Assembly (NCBI GenBank): GCA_965226965.1
Contig: OZ245715.1
Location: forward strand, 1,488,001 to 1,552,000
Origin: Endoryza foliicola
GTDB taxonomy: Bacteria > Bacteroidota > Bacteroidia > Chitinophagales > Chitinophagaceae
DNA: 64,000 nucleotides
Reading direction: 5' to 3'
The position numbers and the translations under genes were made by a program. The notes beneath the pieces were generated by a model, which did no database searches, was not told where the DNA came from, and saw only the letters and a program-made list of their open reading frames with translations. Shown here one piece after another: positions 60,246 to 64,000 of this stretch; the first letter of the stretch is position 1; each line of letters starts with the position of its first letter.

Positions 60246-61349
60246 ATGTTACGAAAATTTTTTGTGGCAAGCGTTGCCATGAGCGCTGCTATTTTTGCAA
60301 ATGCGCAAACTGCCTCGGTTCCCACCGCTAGTTTAGATACAGCCGTGGCAGCAGAAAAACCGGCTCCCGCACTTTCTATTACCGGTTATGCAGATGTTTA
60401 CTATCGTTTCGATTTCGCTAAAACCAAGGCGAACAACTTAACAAGCTTTACCAACTCTCAGAATACCTTCGCTTTAGGTATGGCTAGCTTGAAATTCGAG
60501 CACAAAACCGACAAATTGGATATGGTGGCCGACCTCGGCTTTGGTACACGTGCAACTGAGTTTGCCTATAATGACCAAGGTATTTTGGCTGCTATCAAAC
60601 AATTGTATATTTCATACAGCCCTGCTGAATGGTTGAAATTAACTGCAGGTTCTTGGGCTACACACGTAGGCTATGAACTAGTAGATCCACAATTGAACCG
60701 TAACTATAGCATGAGTTACATGTTCACCAACGGTCCATTCACACACACCGGCTTAAAAGCGGAGATCACAAAAGGTAAAAGTGGATTCATGGTAGGTTTG
60801 TCGAATGCAACTGACTACCGCGTAGTGCCTACCGACAAAATCAACAAAAAATTCTTCATCGCTCAGTATAGCTTGGCTATCACCGACAATGTGAAATTGT
60901 TCTTGAACTATGTAGGTGGAAAAGCACCGGATAGTTCAAAGGTTAGTCAGGTAGACGCGGTGATTACTGCAAAAGTAAGCGACAAATTCAGCCTCGGATT
61001 CAATGGTACTGTAAATTCAACCAAGTTTTGGGATGGCGCCAAAAATGGCGATGCTCAAAAATGGTCGGGTGCTGCACTATATTTGAATGTAGATCCTACT
61101 TCAAGTTTTGGTTTGACACTTCGTTCGGAGTTGTTTAATGATAAGAAGCAAATTAAAATGTTTGCTGCTGCTCCTGATGGAGGATCTATTTTCGCGAATA
61201 CATTGTCTGCCAATTTCAAAACAGGATCATTTATTTTCATTCCTGAGTTGAGAATTGAGAATGCTTCACAAAAGATTTTTGTTGATGCAGATGGAGCAGC
61301 TACAAAATCCTATGCTAGCTTTACTTTCGCAGCTATTTATTCGTTCTAA
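60246..61349 (+). CDS. Porin-like outer-membrane beta-barrel protein
   Basis: A 367-residue protein from the ATG at 60246, which starts a clean signal peptide (MLRKFFVASVAMSAAIFANA); a frame from 60195 would put 17 extra residues before it and start within the amtB hairpin tail. The mature part begins QTASVPTAS and SITGYADVYYRFDF, the common opening of Bacteroidota OmpL/porin-like barrels, and alternates hydrophobic strands with polar loops (ASLKFEHKTDKLDMVADLGFG). It ends with aromatic F in FTFAAIYSF. Position after amtB suggests outer-membrane entry of a nitrogen source; this is context inference. Confidence 0.85.
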   Translation: MLRKFFVASVAMSAAIFANAQTASVPTASLDTAVAAEKPAPALSITGYADVYYRFDFAKTKANNLTSFTNSQNTFALGMASLKFEHKTDKLDMVADLGFGTRATEFAYNDQGILAAIKQLYISYSPAEWLKLTAGSWATHVGYELVDPQLNRNYSMSYMFTNGPFTHTGLKAEITKGKSGFMVGLSNATDYRVVPTDKINKKFFIAQYSLAITDNVKLFLNYVGGKAPDSSKVSQVDAVITAKVSDKFSLGFNGTVNSTKFWDGAKNGDAQKWSGAALYLNVDPTSSFGLTLRSELFNDKKQIKMFAAAPDGGSIFANTLSANFKTGSFIFIPELRIENASQKIFVDADGAATKSYASFTFAAIYSF

Positions 61350-61806
61350 AATGTCGTTTGTTTTATCGAGTATACCTTGTATTTAGGTCACTCTCAAAAG
61401 TTCTTGCTTTACTATACTAAAGCCAATGTTTTTTATTCATATGGCAAGCAATCGTTGATCCCTCCCCGTTTCTACGGGGAGGCTATTTTAAAAACGGTTG
61501 TTAGTATTTAGTTCTTTGTTTCTTAAAATATTATTAACACTAAATCTTAGGTTGCTGGGTTACCTTTTCCTAATTTTGGTATAAATATCAAAGCAGGCAC
61601 ATGTTTTGCTTTATATTTAAAGAGAGCAGTTTTAGTGTAGAGGAAAATCCTTAGTAATAATAATCTCACCTAACTGCACGTTATATCTAACAGTAACGAT
61701 TCTCTCTCTCGATTTGCTCCAGTCTAATTATTTGCACGCCATATTTATTGCACGCCATTATTGGAGATTGCCTTGCCGCAATATTCAGTAATCAAAAACT
61801 ATAAAT
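61350..61806. other. Intergenic region with hairpin and short direct repeat
   Basis: A 457-base gap. Hairpin CCTCCCCGT / ACGGGGAGG (61461-61482, loop TTCT) lies 112 bases after the porin-like gene and is followed by CTATTTTA, a weak terminator. A direct repeat TTGCACGCCAT occurs at about 61732-61742 and again at 61749-61759, 17 bases apart, about 50 bases before the next gene. No ORF or exact promoter was found. Confidence 0.55.
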
Positions 61807-62229
61807 ATGAACAAGAAAATCAATGTCCGTTTATTCGTATTTGCTATCCTTAGCACTGTTTTGTTTTCTACAATCTCTGTATCAGCGAAGGCACAAGAAG
61901 CTGCTGCTGTAACCACTGAAGTAAAGCCTGAATTACAAGTAAAATTCCTTGGTGCTACCGGTGAATACTTGTACTTCGAAATCAACACCACACAAGCAGA
62001 AGACATCCGTTCTAACCTCAAAATTCGTAATGAGGCCGGTAACGAATTATTCGCTGAAACTCTTTTCAAAAAATCTGCTACCCGCAAAATCAAAGTTGCG
62101 AAGGGTGATGTAGAAAAGTTGGAAGTTGTTTACAACACGTTCCGTGGTGAAGTGAAAAAAGTATTAGAAGTTAAAATTAAATTCCAAGAAGCAATTGAAG
62201 TAACTGATCTTACTGCTTCTAAATTATAA
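61807..62229 (+). CDS. Hypothetical small exported protein
   Basis: A 140-residue protein with signal MNKKINVRLFVFAILSTVLF and a likely cleavage after SAKA before QEAAAV. The mature ~108 residues look like one all-beta domain (LQVKFLGATGEYLYFEINT, LKIRNEAGNELFAETLFKK, KLEVVYNTFRGEVKKVLEV), resembling an Ig-like or transthyretin-like fold. The composition is typical of highly expressed Chitinophagaceae periplasmic proteins, but I do not know a function. It is flanked on both sides by hairpins with the same TTCT loop (61461 and 62272). Confidence 0.75.
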   Translation: MNKKINVRLFVFAILSTVLFSTISVSAKAQEAAAVTTEVKPELQVKFLGATGEYLYFEINTTQAEDIRSNLKIRNEAGNELFAETLFKKSATRKIKVAKGDVEKLEVVYNTFRGEVKKVLEVKIKFQEAIEVTDLTASKL

Positions 62230-62271
62230 TAAGAGATTTATTTTTTTGAGGGCTTATAAACAATGATTATC

Positions 62272-62302
62272 GTCCCCCATTTCTATGGGGGACTTCTTTT
62301 TT
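62272..62302 (+). terminator. Intrinsic terminator after the small exported protein
   Basis: Perfect 9-bp stem GTCCCCCAT / ATGGGGGAC with loop TTCT, followed by TTCTTTTTT. It lies 42 bases after the stop codon. Confidence 0.92.
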
Positions 62303-62652
62303 CCCTCAACCCTCCGATCTATTCTTCATTACTTCCCCCAAGATGCTTCACTAAGAGATACTCCTTTAGTCATTTTCCCGATTGAAAAAGTGTAAATATT
62401 GAGTCGAGAGTAGCTGTTAATGCTTTGAGCTATTGGCTAATCAAGAAAAACCGATGGTATCAAAAAGTATTCTTGCTTTCTCCTACATCTGCTCTGTTGC
62501 ATACTTCTTATATATTTATAATGATTTCATTTTTTGAGCACCAATCGTCCATCTTTGCCGAAAATGATGTCCGAAGCCATTTCGAGCATGCTTCGCAAGG
62601 CCGAAGGCCTGGAGAAGGATGCGAGAAATCTGGGTTCTTTCAAAAAAATCCT

Positions 62653-62704
62653 CGTCATCCCGAACGAGCGAGGCTGCGAAGCAGCCGCAGCGAGAGAGGG
62701 ACCT
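62653..62704 (+). repeat. Palindromic dispersed repeat, copy 1
   Basis: Begins CGTCATCCCGAACGAG, has a central hairpin GGCTGC-GAA-GCAGCC and ends GAGAGAGGGACC. The plan matches the inverted copy at 62974-63022: same ends, same hairpin position, different hairpin bases. Confidence 0.8.
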
Positions 62705-62973
62705 CAAAACGCGTTGTTATGTAAGAGGCGGTTTTGAAGCAGTTTTTTTTCACTAAACTCGTTGGTGAGTTTTTGAGTGATTTAGTAGTTTAGTTGTTGA
62801 GTTTGGGCATTACAAAAGATCCCGGTTTGAATTTGTTCTTTGCGCATTCTTGCGTGAACATGAGCGCCATGAGTCAATGGTGAAGCGACTTAAAAACTAA
62901 ACAACTAAATTACTTAATACCATGTAGCTTTAGTGCTTCGAAATAGGATTCTTTCTGAAAAACCCATTCAGAG

Positions 62974-63022
62974 GGTCCTCTCTCCTTCGTTTGCTTTGCA
63001 AACTCATTCGTTCGGAATGACG
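62974..63022 (-). repeat. Palindromic dispersed repeat, copy 2 (inverted)
   Basis: Read on the minus strand it begins CGTCATTCCGAACGAATG, has a central hairpin GTTTGC-AAA-GCAAAC type and ends GAGAGAGGACC. Compared with copy 1 the hairpin arms differ but remain self-complementary, which shows compensatory change. Confidence 0.8.
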
Positions 63023-63045
63023 CCGCTTTTTTTTTATTAAAGTTT

Positions 63046-63132
63046 CGATATTTTTCGCTGGACCTTCATCGGCCCTTCGACTAAACCTGCGGTCTTGCTC
63101 AGGGACCTCGAAGGCCCAAGCTCAAAATATCG
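63046..63132. repeat. Long nested imperfect palindrome
   Basis: Outer arms CGATATTTT (63046-63054) and AAAATATCG (63124-63132); inner arms GGCCCTTCGA (63071-63080) and TCGAAGGCC (63108-63116); the centre holds GGTCTTGCTCAGGGACC. Together this is an 87-base potential cruciform. Confidence 0.75.
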
Positions 63133-63479
63133 GTTGGAGGAGTCGCTTGGATAGAAGATTACACTGTTATATAGTGCGAACGCACATTAACTAGTATGTC
63201 ATGAAATGTTTGAACCTCTTTATTTCAATAGCACAAATCGTTAGTTTTCAAAAATAAAAGTCTACTAAAAAGATAGGGTAAATATTGAAAATTTATCAAT
63301 AACAGTTCCAATTATTGTTTTTTTGCTAATCCGGTTTCGCACCGGTATTCCTCCCAGCTGTACTTTATTCTTCTGTAATCCCACGCCGGAAAAGCGTTGC
63401 GGTTATTCTAATCACTTTCTCACATAAATTAAAGGCAACAGGTATACGAGTGCCTAAGTAATGTTTAATAGTCTACAAA

Positions 63480-63511
63480 TTTGGTAGAATAAATATCGTA
63501 TATTATGTTTG
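63480..63511 (+). promoter_or_regulatory. Promoter of the TonB-dependent receptor at the right edge
   Basis: TTTG (63480-63483), 20 bases, TATGTTTG (63504-63511): both elements match the consensus. The start would be near 63518, about 150 bases before the ATG, leaving a long leader. The structured stretch at 63330-63460 therefore lies upstream of the transcript. Confidence 0.75.
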
Positions 63512-63666
63512 CATCAGAATAGTATCAAATCTCTTGTACCAGAAGTTAAATCATATACCAGCTATTACTTCGTACCGATGTTGATTTAGAACATTAGGCT
63601 ATTGCTTTGCCTGCCTCTTTATTTTATTTATTAATGGTTGTTGTGAAACAACCAAACAACTGTTTT

Positions 63667-64000
63667 ATGCAAAAGAAAATCAGCTTTCTGTTTTTTAGTT
63701 TTTTAGTCACCTTTAGCGTTTTTGCGCAATCGTCACTATCGGGTATAATAGTAGACGGGAAGGGCACCCCTGTTGATGGAGCTACCATCCGAGTGAAATC
63801 TACAAAAGCATTTGCAATTGCAGATGCGAAAGGAAAATTCACCATACAGGCACCTTCAACGCTCCCATTTGTTCTGCAGATTTCATCCGCAGGTTTTTAC
63901 CCCGTTGAAACGGAGATTCGCGAAATCAAAGATTCTACATTGAACATCGTATTGGTAGAAAATACCCAACTTTCCGAGGTAGTGATTACATCAAGACGAA
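63667..64000 (+). CDS. TonB-dependent receptor with N-terminal carboxypeptidase-like domain, 3' end outside window
   Basis: First 111 residues of an outer-membrane receptor. The signal peptide is MQKKISFLFFSFLVTFSVFA, cleaved before QSSLSG. The carboxypeptidase-D regulatory-like domain follows (SGIIVDGKGTPVDGATIRV, IADAKGKFTIQAP), then the TonB-box-like TQLSEVVITSRR just before the window ends, where the plug domain should begin. The VVITSRR rather than VVVVGYG form points to a classical siderophore/vitamin-type or general TonB receptor rather than a SusC protein. Confidence 0.9.
   Translation, partial: MQKKISFLFFSFLVTFSVFAQSSLSGIIVDGKGTPVDGATIRVKSTKAFAIADAKGKFTIQAPSTLPFVLQISSAGFYPVETEIREIKDSTLNIVLVENTQLSEVVITSRR

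Larger units (their letters stand above)
62303..63460. repeat. Repeat-rich gap before a TonB-dependent receptor
   Basis: Over 1.1 kb without a credible gene. Contents: a CGTCATCC-type palindromic repeat at 62653-62704; a GAGTT/AACTC inverted repeat with arms near 62770-62805 and 62889-62920; an inverted, diverged copy of the first repeat at 62974-63022; a long nested palindrome at 63046-63132; GTGCG-AA-CGCAC near 63176; and a GC-rich structured stretch at ~63330-63460. ORFs crossing the palindromes translate arginine-rich repeats and are not genes. Confidence 0.8.

Noticed and set aside
62425..62737. Two overlapping ~70-100 residue ORFs
   Set aside because: They run through a palindromic repeat, which gives arginine-rich repetitive protein; no signal, domain or sensible start is seen.
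63330..63470. Cobalamin riboswitch upstream of the TonB-dependent receptor
   Set aside because: Only a GGGA...CCGGTG...CCGG fragment is recognisable, it is on the wrong strand for the receptor, the remaining conserved blocks are missing, and the receptor promoter lies downstream of it.
1..64000. tRNA, rRNA, tmRNA or prophage genes
   Set aside because: Looked for T-loop motifs (GTTCRA), rRNA blocks, integrases and transposases; none was found in the gaps.

Overview
The window is one 64 kb stretch of a Bacteroidota chromosome, most likely from the Chitinophagaceae (Sediminibacterium-like; the exact genus is not determinable by eye). The signs are SusC/SusD outer-membrane pairs, a PorP/SprF type IX secretion protein, the short Bacteroidota primary sigma factor, a fused CcoNO oxidase subunit, promoters of the TTTG / TAnnTTTG type, little use of Shine-Dalgarno sequences, and intergenic gaps full of short dispersed repeats. 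No tRNA, rRNA, phage, transposase or CRISPR array was seen. Both ends cut through TonB-dependent receptor genes.

Layout. 1-4.3 kb: 3' part of a SusC receptor and its SusD lipoprotein. 4.5-7.4 kb: anmK (minus), upp and a PorP/SprF protein (plus). 7.8-11.6 kb: a minus-strand group of adenine deaminase, a Crp/Fnr regulator and an M20 amidohydrolase. 11.7-19.6 kb: four exported proteins on the plus strand forming two tandem paralogue pairs (two small LolA-like proteins, then two ~1040-residue BNR/sortilin-like propeller proteins). 20-25.8 kb: a possible 26-residue membrane peptide, a GH109-like oxidoreductase, a methyltransferase, a DUF5916 outer-membrane protein and trmD. 25.8-26.5 kb: a dense repeat block.

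26.5-39.8 kb is the most interesting part. A membrane PAS histidine kinase and a response regulator fused to a Crp/Fnr DNA-binding module flank a complete cbb3 oxidase locus (ccoI; ccoS-NO-Q-P-G-H plus a TauE/SafE-like gene). Three TGA-N6-TCA palindromes lie upstream of ccoS, of ccoI and of a small uncharacterised gene at 39.7 kb. Each is centred 58.5 bp from the end of a plausible -7 promoter element. I read this as a low-oxygen circuit analogous to FixL-FixJ-FixK, with the last two merged in one protein and a possible new regulon member.

39.9-45.1 kb: a minus-strand run of lptF, a CDF metal transporter, an M20 dipeptidase and hslR, then two small genes overlapping tail to tail. 45.5-50.2 kb: information-processing genes rpoD, ffh, rpsP, rimM and dinB, with a perfect promoter before rpsP and a terminator between rpsP and rimM. 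50.6-51.8 kb: Rrf2 regulator and 1-Cys peroxiredoxin bracketed by copies of an ~80 bp repeat. 52.5-61.3 kb: nitrogen assimilation (gltB, gltD, amtB and an outer-membrane barrel protein). 61.8-64 kb: a small exported protein, a 1.4 kb repeat-rich gap and the start of a second TonB-dependent receptor.

All product names come from reading motifs and family resemblance; no search was run.
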